This document shows, in pieces, positions 9,281 to 17,474 of a DNA stretch of 64,000 nt (position 1 is the first letter of the stretch; each line of letters starts with the position of its first letter). The stretch spans positions 434,001-498,000 of the forward strand of contig NZ_LARY01000001.1 of the NCBI RefSeq assembly GCF_003369925.1, in the 5' to 3' direction. This DNA comes from Listeria kieliensis. Its GTDB lineage: Bacteria; Bacillota; Bacilli; Lactobacillales; Listeriaceae. The position numbers were made by a program, and so were the translations under genes. The notes beneath the pieces were generated by a model. The model had not been told where the DNA came from. It did not search any database and saw only the letters and a list, made by a program, of their open reading frames with translations.

Positions 9281-9946
9281 ATGATGAATATTGCCAAAAT
9301 GATTGATCATACTGCACTGAAACCGGAAACAACAAAAGCGCAAATTGAAAAGCTAACAGAAGAAGCTAAAACTTACCAATTTGCTTCGGTTTGTGTAAAC
9401 CCTATTTGGGTTAAATTTGCGAGCAGTCAACTTGCGAATTCTAGTGTGGATACGTGTACGGTAATTGGTTTTCCGCTTGGAGCAAATACTTCTAGTATGA
9501 AAGCCTTTGAAACAAAGGATGCTATTTTAAATGGAGCAACGGAAGTCGATATGGTCATTAATATCGGTGCGTTAAAAGAGGGAAATGATACACTTGTTGA
9601 AGAAGATATTAAGGCTGTTGTAGAAGCGGCTGATGGAACGCTTGTTAAAGTGATCATCGAAACTTGTCTTTTGACGGATGAAGAGAAGGTTCGTGCTTGC
9701 AAGCTTGCGGTGAAAGCAGGAGCTGATTTTGTGAAAACATCTACTGGATTCAGTTCTGGTGGCGCAACGGTTCATGATATCAAGCTTATGCGTGAAACAG
9801 TTGGACCAGACATCGGTGTGAAAGCTTCTGGTGGGATTCGGACGAAAGAAGATGTTTTGAAAATGATTGATGCCGGAGCAACGCGTATTGGAGCAAGTGC
9901 TGGCGTAGCGATTGTTTCAGGCGAAACAGGAACATCAGATTATTAA
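9281..9946 (+). CDS. deoC: Deoxyribose-phosphate aldolase
   Basis: DeoC splits deoxyribose-5-phosphate into glyceraldehyde-3-phosphate and acetaldehyde, the last step of deoxynucleoside catabolism. The 221-residue class I aldolase shows the Schiff-base lysine K152 in DFVKTSTGF and the second active-site lysine K181 in [15 protein letters not shown] site lies upstream; the second methionine at 9284 is also possible. Pdp nearby and DeoB/Pnp at 27.5-29.5 kb complete the pathway. A terminator follows, so deoC is probably its own unit. Confidence 0.97.
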   Translation: MMNIAKMIDHTALKPETTKAQIEKLTEEAKTYQFASVCVNPIWVKFASSQLANSSVDTCTVIGFPLGANTSSMKAFETKDAILNGATEVDMVINIGALKEGNDTLVEEDIKAVVEAADGTLVKVIIETCLLTDEEKVRACKLAVKAGADFVKTSTGFSSGGATVHDIKLMRETVGPDIGVKASGGIRTKEDVLKMIDAGATRIGASAGVAIVSGETGTSDY

Positions 9947-9948
9947 GT

Positions 9949-9985
9949 AAATGCATCCAAATCAAAAGGTTTGGATGCATTTTTG
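9949..9985 (+). terminator. Intrinsic terminator after deoC
   Basis: AAATGCATCCAAA pairs with TTTGGATGCATTT and is followed by TTTTG. Confidence 0.92.
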
Positions 9986-10055
9986 CTTTTTCTTTCCTAA
10001 TGGCTATTTTTATGTAAAAATGTAGGGAGAGCATATTGGAAAGTGGGGGATTCGG

Positions 10056-11087
10056 TTGAGCACGACGATTCGAGAAATTGCCGAGAAAACAGGGGTATCA
10101 ATTACGACCATTTCACAGATTTTAAATGGAAAAGGAGATCGATTTAGCGAAGCGACAAGAAAAAAAGTCCTTCATGCAGCTGAACAAATGAAATATAAGC
10201 CGAATTTTTTCGCTAAAAATATGATCAAAAATCATACAAATACGATCGGTATGGTTGTCCCTGAAGTAACGGATGCTTTCTTTTCGCAGCTAGTAAAAGG
10301 AGCAGAAGATTATTTAAACGGGGAAGGGTATATGATCATGCTTTGTAATTCGTCGAATGACACGAAAAGAGAAGATCACTACATTGAAGAATTGCTGCAT
10401 CGTGCCGTAGATGGGCTGATTATTGCAAGTCCGCACATTCTCGATTCAGAAGTCTTTACGCGCCTAAAGGATAAGCGTTGCCCGTTTATTTTACTTGATC
10501 GCGAACGAAATGAGCGGCAAGAGGGAAGGATCGCCGTTGATGATTTTGCTGGAGGCTATGAGGCCACGAAGCACTTGATCGATTTAGGCCACCGCGATAT
10601 TGGGATTATCGTTTCAGATGCGTCTTTTTATAATGTATTTGAACGATTTGAGGGTTACCGAAAAGCCATGCAAGAACATAGTTTGCCAGTTTTAGAAAAA
10701 TGGATTGTAAGTGGTGATCAAACGATGCAAGGCGGCTTAGATGCCACAAGGAAGCTGTTTGAACAAGACGCGCAGGTGACGGCTATTTTTGCGACAAACG
10801 ATTTGATGGCAACGGGGGCGTATCGTTACGCGTATGAGGAAGGGATCGCTATCCCGGAAACCCTTTCTGTCATTGGCTTTGATGATATTGAATTAGCGGC
10901 TTTTATGACGCCACCATTAACGACGATTCGACAACCGATATATGAAATGGGAGCGCTCGCGGCAAAAGCCCTTCTTGGGAAAATTGAACATCCGGAAGAA
11001 GCGATGCCGAATCATTTGCTCAAATTGGATTTGATTGAAAGAAGTAGCACGAAAAGATTTGACAGTGGAAGCTCTTCTACCGTATAG
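10056..11087 (+). CDS. LacI-family transcriptional regulator
   Basis: The 343-residue protein has the LacI helix-turn-helix at residues 4-24 (IREIAEKTGVSITTISQILN), the hinge region, and a periplasmic-binding-protein-like effector domain ending in the usual VIGFDDIELAAFMTPPLTTI stretch. It lies between deoC and pdp, so control of deoxynucleoside or ribonucleoside use is likely. A 16-base palindrome centred on CG just before pdp is a good candidate operator. The start is TTG with GTGGGGGA upstream. The sugar or nucleoside effector cannot be predicted. Confidence 0.9.
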   Translation: MSTTIREIAEKTGVSITTISQILNGKGDRFSEATRKKVLHAAEQMKYKPNFFAKNMIKNHTNTIGMVVPEVTDAFFSQLVKGAEDYLNGEGYMIMLCNSSNDTKREDHYIEELLHRAVDGLIIASPHILDSEVFTRLKDKRCPFILLDRERNERQEGRIAVDDFAGGYEATKHLIDLGHRDIGIIVSDASFYNVFERFEGYRKAMQEHSLPVLEKWIVSGDQTMQGGLDATRKLFEQDAQVTAIFATNDLMATGAYRYAYEEGIAIPETLSVIGFDDIELAAFMTPPLTTIRQPIYEMGALAAKALLGKIEHPEEAMPNHLLKLDLIERSSTKRFDSGSSSTV

Positions 11088-11120
11088 TGAAGGGGAAATG
11101 AGCTTTCCATTTTTATGGTT

Positions 11121-11136
11121 AGTAAAACGGTTTACT
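11121..11136 (+). promoter_or_regulatory. LacI-type operator upstream of pdp
   Basis: AGTAAAACGGTTTACT has 6-base inverted arms (AGTAAA/TTTACT) around a central ACGG with the CG typical of LacI-family sites. It lies 20 bases before pdp and 34 bases after the LacI-family gene. Confidence 0.6.
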
Positions 11137-11156
11137 TAAGAAAGGACGTGCTTTAA

Positions 11157-12458
11157 GTGAGAATGGTGGATATTATTTCAAAAAAACGGGATGGTTTGCC
11201 ATTAACTAAAAATGAAATCGCTTTTTTTGTGGATGGTTATACAAAAGGCGAGATTCCAGATTATCAAGCTAGCGCACTTCTGATGGCAATTTATTTTGAA
11301 GATATGACGGAAGACGAACGGCAGGCTTTGACGATGGCGATGGTAAACTCTGGCGAAACAATTGATCTTTCAGCGATTAGTGGTATTAAAGTTGATAAGC
11401 ATTCAACTGGCGGCGTTGGTGACACTACGACGCTTGTTCTTGCCCCGCTTGTTGCAGCTGTTGGTGTTCCGGTGGCTAAGATGTCTGGGCGTGGTCTTGG
11501 GCACACAGGAGGCACGATTGATAAGCTCGAGTCTGTGAAAGGGTTCCATGTGGAGCTTTCGAAAGAGGAGTTCACGGAGCTTGTGAACCGCGATAAAGTG
11601 GCTGTTATGGGGCAATCGGGTAATTTGACGCCGGCGGATAAAAAGTTGTATGCGCTTCGAGATGTGACGGGGACGGTCAATTCCATTCCGCTTATTGCGA
11701 GTTCGATTATGAGCAAGAAAATTGCGGCGGGTGCTGATGCAATTTGTTTGGATGTAAAGACAGGTGCGGGTGCTTTTATGAAGACGGAAGAAGATGCCGA
11801 AAGCTTGGCACACGCCATGGTTCGAATCGGAAATGGCGTAGGGCGAAACACGATGGCAGTCATTTCGGATATGTCGCAACCGCTTGGCTATGCAATCGGG
11901 AATGCGCTTGAAGTAAAAGAAGCGATCGCTACTTTGAAAGGTGAAGGTCCAGAAGATTTGACGGAACTTGTGCTTGTTTTAGGAAGCCAAATGGTGGTGC
12001 TCGCGAAAAAAGCGGATAGCTTAGAGGTAGCTCGTAAAATGCTTGAAGCGGTCATTCAAAGCGGGGAAGCGCTTGAGAAGTTCAAAGAATTCTTGCGGAA
12101 TCAAGGTGGGGATGATTCGGTGGTGGATAACCCAGATAAGCTTCCTGATGCGGCTTTTAAACAAGAGCTCCCTGCTAAGCGAAGCGGTTTTGTAAGTGAG
12201 ATCGTAGCTGATGAAATGGGAGTTGCCGCGATGATGCTCGGGGCTGGTCGTGCGACAAAAGAAGATGAAATTGATCTTTCTGTTGGAATTGTGCTGCGGA
12301 AAAAAGTCGGGGATGCGGTTCAAGAAGGAGAAAGTCTAGCCACGGTTTATAGCAGTCAAGCGGATATTTCTGCTGTTCAAGCTAAAATTTATGAGCATAT
12401 TACGATTGCAGATCGAGCTGAAAAACCAAAATTGATTCATAAAATAATTACTGAATAA
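11157..12458 (+). CDS. pdp: Pyrimidine-nucleoside phosphorylase
   Basis: The 433-residue enzyme phosphorolyses thymidine, deoxyuridine and uridine to base plus (deoxy)ribose-1-phosphate. It has the thymidine phosphorylase signature [17 protein letters not shown] (about residues 111-127) and the phosphate-binding KHSTGGVGD starting at K81. The GTG at 11157 has AAGGA about 10 bases upstream; an ATG at 11163 is an alternative. It is part of a deo-type module with deoC and the LacI-family gene. Confidence 0.96.
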   Translation: MRMVDIISKKRDGLPLTKNEIAFFVDGYTKGEIPDYQASALLMAIYFEDMTEDERQALTMAMVNSGETIDLSAISGIKVDKHSTGGVGDTTTLVLAPLVAAVGVPVAKMSGRGLGHTGGTIDKLESVKGFHVELSKEEFTELVNRDKVAVMGQSGNLTPADKKLYALRDVTGTVNSIPLIASSIMSKKIAAGADAICLDVKTGAGAFMKTEEDAESLAHAMVRIGNGVGRNTMAVISDMSQPLGYAIGNALEVKEAIATLKGEGPEDLTELVLVLGSQMVVLAKKADSLEVARKMLEAVIQSGEALEKFKEFLRNQGGDDSVVDNPDKLPDAAFKQELPAKRSGFVSEIVADEMGVAAMMLGAGRATKEDEIDLSVGIVLRKKVGDAVQEGESLATVYSSQADISAVQAKIYEHITIADRAEKPKLIHKIITE

Positions 12459-12460
12459 AA

Positions 12461-12500
12461 AAGTCAGCTTTCGGAGCAGTTCCGAAAGCTGACTTTTTTA
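12461..12500. terminator. Bidirectional terminator between pdp and alsD
   Basis: A perfect 15-bp stem (AAGTCAGCTTTCGGA / TCCGAAAGCTGACTT) has a GCAGT loop and is flanked by A and T runs, so it serves both converging genes. Confidence 0.95.
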
Positions 12501-13211
12501 TTTTTCAGCAGCATCAATTTGGGCAAGCATGTCATCTGATACTAGATTTTTGTTTAAGAAGTCTTTCGAATGAGGAAGTTCTAAATGGACTGCAGTTTGT
12601 TCGGCAACTTCTACGGTTCCTTCAAGCAATTCATAGTCAAAAACGTGCCCGCCGACTTGCTTAGCTTGATCAATGAAATGGATGTGATAGCCAGCGACGC
12701 CAATTCCTGTAATATAAGCTGGCATATAGAAACCAACAATTGTTCCTTCGATTTCTTCAAAATGATAAGTTGGTTGCGTTTTAACGGCTTCAACAAGTGG
12801 CGGATAAGGCTTCGTTTGTTTTGGAGCGACTCGAGTATTCACAAAACCGAATTTACCTTTGATTTGGACCGCATAGAATAAATTAGGCCCCTTCGTCAAA
12901 CTTGCTGTTCTTGCTTCGATTTGTTCACGTGTTGTGGCTTCGTTTACCTTGAAACTCGTATCGGGCACAAAACGAGTGACGCTCGCATAAGGTGTTGTTG
13001 CTTCAGGTGCGACTTCGTAAGCTTTACCGTCTTCACGCACTTGATAAGCGACTCCATCTGCTACGACGAGCTCGCCATCAAACTGGTCAAATGTGCCAAT
13101 CCCGAGATCTCCGTGTTTGAGTAGCTCGGAAAAGGTCATCGTTCCGTCAAACAGTCCGCCAACAAGAGCGGCCATCGTGGAATGTTGAAAGAGTTGATTT
13201 TCAGTTTCCAT
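12498..13211 (-). CDS. alsD: Alpha-acetolactate decarboxylase
   Basis: AlsD decarboxylates acetolactate to acetoin. The 237-residue protein carries the three zinc-binding histidines H176 and H178 (GYHIHFID) and H189 (GGHVF), with the same 2- and 11-residue spacing as the characterised Brevibacillus enzyme. I start at 13211, where AAGGAGA lies 7 bases before the ATG; a longer start at 13247 lacks this. It converges on pdp, and its promoter region holds several copies of a TAATACAG motif. Confidence 0.95.
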   Translation of the reverse strand: METENQLFQHSTMAALVGGLFDGTMTFSELLKHGDLGIGTFDQFDGELVVADGVAYQVREDGKAYEVAPEATTPYASVTRFVPDTSFKVNEATTREQIEARTASLTKGPNLFYAVQIKGKFGFVNTRVAPKQTKPYPPLVEAVKTQPTYHFEEIEGTIVGFYMPAYITGIGVAGYHIHFIDQAKQVGGHVFDYELLEGTVEVAEQTAVHLELPHSKDFLNKNLVSDDMLAQIDAAEK

Positions 13212-13228
13212 TGTTATCTCTCCTTGTA

Positions 13229-13345
13229 GTATTAGTTTTCCGTTCAAGACTAATACAGTTTTTATTCTTTTTTCATTATAGCACTAAAATAAACTCTTGA
13301 AAATGAAGAGGATTCTTAATACAGGTGTGAAAATCTGTATTAGTC
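13229..13345. promoter_or_regulatory. alsD promoter region with repeated TAATACAG inverted repeats
   Basis: On the minus strand TATAAT (13275-13280) with TGC just upstream forms the alsD promoter. GACTAATACAG at 13248-13258 lies just past the expected start site. TAATACAG at 13317-13324 and CTGTATTAGTC at 13335-13345 form an inverted pair just upstream of the -35 region. A shorter copy, GTATTAG, is at 13229-13235. This looks like a multi-site operator of unknown regulator. Confidence 0.6.
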
Positions 13346-13429
13346 GCAAATGCTTTTTAAAGCAAAACTTGCAGAAAACAGTGGGAATTGGTACATTTAA
13401 ACTATCTTGAAAAGAATGAAGGGGAAGGC

Positions 13430-13951
13430 ATGGAATCTATTGAAACAAAGCGTTTGCTTTTGATTGAATATACCCGTGAAATGATCGAAGCGACGATTGC
13501 TGGTATTGGAAAGCTGGAAACAGTGCTTGGCTGCGAAGTTTCTGAGGACTGGCCGGGAATTGATTTCTTTTTTTATTTGCCTTATGTACTTGATAATGTA
13601 AAAAAGAAACCAGAGATGACGAAATGGACGCGTCTTATTATTTTAAAAGAAGAAAATATTGTCATTGGTGAAATCGGTGGGCAAGGCGATCCAGATGAAA
13701 CCGGTGAAATCGAGCTTGGATACAGTGTTGTTCCAGAGTTTCAGCATCATGGTTATATGACAGAAGCGCTTTCGGCGATGCTTGCTTGGCTCAAGGAACA
13801 AGAAGTGATCACGCGGATTTTTGCGCGCTCGTTTGAAAGTAATTTAGCTTCGATTGGAGTACTAGAGCGGACTGGCTTTGTTCATCAGGCAGATGAAGAT
13901 GAAGTTCAATCTGGTGGGAAAATAATGCACTGGGAGTGGCAGAAAAAATGA
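13430..13951 (+). CDS. GNAT-family N-acetyltransferase (RimJ/RimL-like)
   Basis: The 173-residue protein has the GNAT fold: an N-terminal ETKRLLLIEYT strand, a central EIELGYSVVPEFQHHGYMTEAL stretch forming the acetyl-CoA site, and the C-terminal SNLASIGVLERTGF. The ATG at 13430 has GGGGAAGG directly upstream. It overlaps the next gene by 4 bases (ATGA), so the two are translationally coupled. The substrate is unknown. Confidence 0.85.
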   Translation: MESIETKRLLLIEYTREMIEATIAGIGKLETVLGCEVSEDWPGIDFFFYLPYVLDNVKKKPEMTKWTRLIILKEENIVIGEIGGQGDPDETGEIELGYSVVPEFQHHGYMTEALSAMLAWLKEQEVITRIFARSFESNLASIGVLERTGFVHQADEDEVQSGGKIMHWEWQKK

Positions 13952-14412
13952 TGATTATTCCTTCTGGAAAACCGAAAATTTGGGATAAATCACCAGAACT
14001 TGGGGCGGTACGAGCAAAAGAAGCTTATACCGGAACTTTTCATAAGCTTTGTCAGGCATACGCTGAAAAGTTTGCGGATGATTGGCTGATTCTTTCCCCA
14101 CGTTATGGATTTTTGAAGCCTGAAGATCTCGTTTTAGGGCCTTATGACGTGCGTTTCACCTTGAAAGGAACAAATGCGTCAACTATTCAAATGGAAGAGC
14201 TAAAAGCACAATGGCAAGAAAAAGGGGTAACGGCTTTTGAACCAGTGACGATACTTGGAGGAAAGAAATTTACGCCACTGCTTTCTCAGGTGACGGATCA
14301 AAAAAATCCCTTGCTTACGCCCTTAAATGGTTCAAAAGGAATTGGCGACATGCAAGGGAAATTAAAACGAGCGATTCAAAGCGGGCAACCTTTATCCCAT
14401 TTTGCTGATTAA
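13948..14412 (+). CDS. Conserved hypothetical protein, DUF6884-like
   Basis: The 154-residue protein contains a nucleotide/YaaA-like pattern: IPSGKPKIWD at the start, LILSPRYGFLKPEDL in the middle, LGPYD, and GGKKF in the second half. I recognise the DUF6884 type but know no function. The ATG at 13948 overlaps the GNAT stop; an upstream GTG at 13936 is possible. Its last 21 bases overlap, antisense, the end of a small membrane-peptide gene. Confidence 0.75.
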   Translation: MMIIPSGKPKIWDKSPELGAVRAKEAYTGTFHKLCQAYAEKFADDWLILSPRYGFLKPEDLVLGPYDVRFTLKGTNASTIQMEELKAQWQEKGVTAFEPVTILGGKKFTPLLSQVTDQKNPLLTPLNGSKGIGDMQGKLKRAIQSGQPLSHFAD

Positions 14413-14532
14413 AAAAAGCGCGGCTGTAATTAATAAAAAAAGCACGCCCATGTTGAGATTTTTACGAATAAAAAAGTAAAGACTCTGCAAAAGCATTAAT
14501 ATGCAGAGCGAAACAACAATAATGTGTAGCAT
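14392..14532 (-). CDS. Small 46-residue hydrophobic membrane peptide
   Basis: The minus strand has a perfect AGGAGG six bases before an ATG at 14532, opening a 46-codon frame ending in TAA at 14392. The product is almost entirely two hydrophobic segments (LHIIVVSLCILMLLQSLYFF and MGVLFLLITAALFLIS) joined by a short basic linker RKNLN, a typical small two-helix membrane protein. It overlaps the 3' end of the facing hypothetical gene by 21 bases. I do not recognise the family. The strong ribosome site and membrane pattern make chance unlikely. Confidence 0.65.
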   Translation of the reverse strand: MLHIIVVSLCILMLLQSLYFFIRKNLNMGVLFLLITAALFLISKMG

Positions 14533-14548
14533 GAAGAACCTCCTGTAA

Positions 14549-14580
14549 CGAAAACACGGACTTTATAATCCGTGTTTTTT
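14549..14580. terminator. Terminator hairpin between yueI and the small membrane gene
   Basis: AAAACACGGA pairs with TCCGTGTTTT around CTTTATAA. Six Ts follow on the plus strand, so it is stronger as a plus-strand terminator. It also lies just after the yueI stop on the minus strand. Confidence 0.75.
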
Positions 14581-15022
14581 AGTTTAGCATTTTTTTTATT
14601 TTATCAAGTAAGCTTGGTTGCGACTCAGTTTGACTTTTCTCTTTTGTAGGCGTTGCTTTTTCAAGCTTTACATCCGGTGTTGCCACTTCTTGTTTGGCCG
14701 CTAAGACAAGAAAAATCTCCGTTTCATCTTCTTCGCGCTGAACGATAGAGAACTCATTTCCAGTCTTCTCAGCAAGCTGAATATAAGGTCGAAGAGACTG
14801 ATAGGGAAGCGCTCCGTTTAAAAGCAGTTTCGCATCTGGATGTTCCTTCATTTTTTGTTCGAGTTCAGGAAGGAAATCAAGTGTTAATACTTGCTCCTTT
14901 GTAAGGGAAGTAATCACCCGTTCCTGAAAAGTACCCAGATATTTTTTCTTTTGAAGAGGATGTAACTCTTTTCCGCCGGTAATTCCATTTTCAAGATATT
15001 GACCAACTTTATCTTCTTCCAT
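14579..15022 (-). CDS. YueI-family protein (DUF1694)
   Basis: The 147-residue cytoplasmic protein matches the YueI/DUF1694 pattern: LHPLQKKKYLGTFQERV near the N terminus, a conserved LLLNGALPYQSLRPYI region, and a charged lysine/glutamate/threonine-rich tail ending LLDKIKKMLN. The function is not known. An AGGAGT site lies 8 bases before the ATG. It is a single-gene unit between a divergent acetyltransferase and the small membrane gene. Confidence 0.85.
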   Translation of the reverse strand: MEEDKVGQYLENGITGGKELHPLQKKKYLGTFQERVITSLTKEQVLTLDFLPELEQKMKEHPDAKLLLNGALPYQSLRPYIQLAEKTGNEFSIVQREEDETEIFLVLAAKQEVATPDVKLEKATPTKEKSQTESQPSLLDKIKKMLN

Positions 15023-15123
15023 GATTCGGATACTCCTTTAAAGCTATTTTCTCGTTTATTGTAGCATGAAGTAGAAGAAGGTGCAAAATTTCACAGGTGC
15101 GATGGGACTTTAATTCTAGAAAA

Positions 15124-15153
15124 CTGACTGTGTAAACTTGGATATGGTATAAT
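15124..15153 (+). promoter_or_regulatory. Promoter for speG-like gene
   Basis: CTGACT, an 18-base spacer and a perfect TATAAT lie 36 bases before the start codon. Confidence 0.6.
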
Positions 15154-15189
15154 GGAACTGTAAAAAACTAATGAGAGCGAGCTGGAAAT

Positions 15190-15696
15190 ATGCACATTCG
15201 TGCCTTAGAAGAAAACGACTTAATCCACATCCATGAGTTGAATAACAAGTTAAATGTCATGGCATACTGGTTTGAGGAGCCTTATGAATCACTAAGTGAA
15301 TTGAAAAGTCTGTATCAAAAGCACATTTATGATGAGTCCGAACGCCGTTTTGTGATTATTAAGGAAGGTCAATTTGCAGGAATCATTGAACTCGTTGAAA
15401 TTGACTATATACACCGGAACTGTGAGATTCAAGTGATCGTTAAGGAAGAGTTTCAAGGTGAGGGACTTGCACAAGAAGCAATGGAAAAAGGCATTAACTA
15501 TGCGTTTCAAATTTTAAACCTACATAAAGTCTTTTTATATGTGGACACCGAAAATGAAGGAGCTGTCCATATTTATAAAAAATTAGGATTTGAAATTGAA
15601 GGAACGATGGTTGAACAGTTTTACATGCGAGGCGAGTACAAAGACTGCTATTTCATGGGGCTATTTAAGCGCAACTGGAAACAAGCACAAATGTAA
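15190..15696 (+). CDS. speG: Spermidine N-acetyltransferase (SpeG type)
   Basis: The 168-residue GNAT protein resembles SpeG closely from memory: MAYWFEEPYES near residue 22, ERRFVI, VEIDYIHRNCE, FQGEGLAQEAM forming the acetyl-CoA loop, and ILNLHKVFLYVDTENEGAVHIYKKLGF. SpeG acetylates spermidine or spermine to limit polyamine toxicity. It is a single gene ended by a bidirectional terminator shared with zwf. The GNAT fold is certain and the polyamine substrate is a family-level inference. Confidence 0.88.
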   Translation: MHIRALEENDLIHIHELNNKLNVMAYWFEEPYESLSELKSLYQKHIYDESERRFVIIKEGQFAGIIELVEIDYIHRNCEIQVIVKEEFQGEGLAQEAMEKGINYAFQILNLHKVFLYVDTENEGAVHIYKKLGFEIEGTMVEQFYMRGEYKDCYFMGLFKRNWKQAQM

Positions 15697-15699
15697 AGA

Positions 15700-15744
15700 A
15701 AAAATCCCGAGGGTTGCGGATAACACAACCCTCGGGATTTTTAT
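15700..15744. terminator. Bidirectional terminator between speG and zwf
   Basis: AAAAATCCCGAGGGTTG pairs perfectly with CAACCCTCGGGATTTTT around a 9-base loop. Confidence 0.95.
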
Positions 15745-15745
15745 G

Positions 15746-17227
15746 TTATTCATTTACAACAGGAAACCAAGCGAATCCATCTTTTTGAACGAGTTCATCG
15801 GCTTCTTTAGGTCCCATTGAACCTGGTTTGTAGTTCGGGAAGTGATCTTTTGTTGTTGTCCAGACTTCCGCGATATGATCGACAAAGTTCCAAGAAAGGC
15901 TAACTTCATCCCAGTGAGAGAAGTAAGTCGCATCTCCGCGTAAACAATCCAGAATCAATTTTTCATAAGCTTCCGGTGTATTCATGCCGTCTTGTGAGGA
16001 ATGAACATAATCCAAGTTGACAGGCATCGTGACCATGCCTTGTCCCGGTTCTTTCACATTTAAATGAAGCGTAATCCCTTCATTCGGTTGGATATGGATC
16101 ACGAGGACATTTCCACCTAGTGATTGCTGATCGCCAAATAAGTTCATTGGAACGTCTTTAAAATGGATAGCAATTTGAGTGGCTTTAGTAGCTAAGCGTT
16201 TTCCAGTTCGGATGTAGAAGGGAACTCCTGCCCAGCGGAAATTATCAATCATTAGTTTAGCAGCTACGAAAGTTTCAGTGTTGGAATTAGGGTCAACATT
16301 TTCTTCTTCGCGATAACTTCTTAATTCTTTTCCGTCTACTTCACCACTACCATATTGCCCACGGATAAAATGCTGATGCACTTCTTTTCCTTCATACACG
16401 CGCAGTGCACGTAGCGCCCGAACTTTTTCGTTGCGAATTTCTTTCGTCGTTAGTTTGATCGGCGGTTCCATGGCCAGTAGAGAAACAATTTGTAAGACGT
16501 GGTTTTGAACCATATCACGCAGTGCGCCGCTTTCGTCGTAGTAGCGCCCGCGATCTTCCACACCAAGTACTTCGCTGAGCGTTACTTGGATATTATCAAT
16601 ATAGCGATTGTTCCAGAGAGACTCGATAATCGAATTTGCAAAACGAATGACGGAAATGTTTTGAATCATTTCTTTGCCAAGGTAGTGGTCGATCCGGTAA
16701 ATTTCGTCTTCATGGAAAGCTTCTCTAAGCGAGTTGTTTAGCTCCTCAGCACTTTCTAAATCGTGGCCAAACGGTTTTTCGATAATTAAACGGTGAAAAC
16801 CCGCAGTGTCCGTAAAGCCTTCTGATTTGATTCTTCTCGCGATTGTCCCGAAGAAATTGGGGGCCATCGCTAGGTAAAACAACCGATTACCTTCTAATTG
16901 ATATTTTTCATCTAATTCGTCCGATAAATTTTTTAACGAAACGTAGGTTTCTTGATCCATTACATCGTGTGATTGGTAATAGAAGTGGGAAGCGAATTCT
17001 TCGGCATGTTCCGAAGCCCCTTCAATTTCTTGAAGCGATTCCTTGACTTTCTCGCGGAAAAATTCATTGCTCCATTCTCTTCTTGCTGTACCGATGACAG
17101 CAAAGTGATCTTTTAAATAGCCTTTCGTAAATAAATGGTATAGAGAGGGATAAAGTTTGCGATTCGCTAAATCTCCCGTTCCACCAAATATTGTGATCAA
17201 AGCTTTTTGTTCTAACTCGTCTGCCAT
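15746..17227 (-). CDS. zwf: Glucose-6-phosphate 1-dehydrogenase
   Basis: Zwf oxidises glucose-6-phosphate to 6-phosphogluconolactone and supplies NADPH to the pentose phosphate pathway. The 493-residue protein has the nucleotide-binding FGGTGDLANRKLYPSL (residues 14-29) and the signature RIDHYLGKE starting at R178, including the substrate-binding D180, H181 and K185. AGGGTC lies upstream of the ATG. It diverges from rnz across a 247-base gap holding both promoters; otherwise I see nothing in that gap. Confidence 0.98.
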   Translation of the reverse strand: MADELEQKALITIFGGTGDLANRKLYPSLYHLFTKGYLKDHFAVIGTARREWSNEFFREKVKESLQEIEGASEHAEEFASHFYYQSHDVMDQETYVSLKNLSDELDEKYQLEGNRLFYLAMAPNFFGTIARRIKSEGFTDTAGFHRLIIEKPFGHDLESAEELNNSLREAFHEDEIYRIDHYLGKEMIQNISVIRFANSIIESLWNNRYIDNIQVTLSEVLGVEDRGRYYDESGALRDMVQNHVLQIVSLLAMEPPIKLTTKEIRNEKVRALRALRVYEGKEVHQHFIRGQYGSGEVDGKELRSYREEENVDPNSNTETFVAAKLMIDNFRWAGVPFYIRTGKRLATKATQIAIHFKDVPMNLFGDQQSLGGNVLVIHIQPNEGITLHLNVKEPGQGMVTMPVNLDYVHSSQDGMNTPEAYEKLILDCLRGDATYFSHWDEVSLSWNFVDHIAEVWTTTKDHFPNYKPGSMGPKEADELVQKDGFAWFPVVNE

Positions 17228-17431
17228 ACGTGATCTGACCCTCTTTCCTTCATTCTATCTGAAAGTTAGGTTTTACAATGAAAACTAACTTCATTTAATC
17301 ATTAACGAGCACAAAAAGCTCATTAGCTCCTTACTATTTTATCTATTTAGCAGGCACTATGCAACTGTTTGATTTCCAATTTTAATTGGTCTAGGTTGAA
17401 ATTTCTTTGGGTTTTCGAAAATCAGTTGATT

Positions 17432-17441
17432 ATGCTAAAAT
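17432..17441 (+). promoter_or_regulatory. Extended -10 element for rnz
   Basis: TGCTAAAAT matches an extended -10 (TG-N-TAAAAT) about 34 bases before the rnz start; the -35 is weak. Confidence 0.4.
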
Positions 17442-17474
17442 GAAGACTAGTAAAACGAAAGCGGGGAAAGTAAA

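Noticed and set aside
11121-11136. CcpA cre site before pdp
   Set aside because: The arms AGTAAA/TTTACT are offset from the TGWAA-type cre consensus; a dedicated LacI-family operator fits better.
13248-13345. CRISPR-like repeats
   Set aside because: The TAATACAG copies are short, differ in orientation and spacing, and flank a promoter; there are no cas genes.
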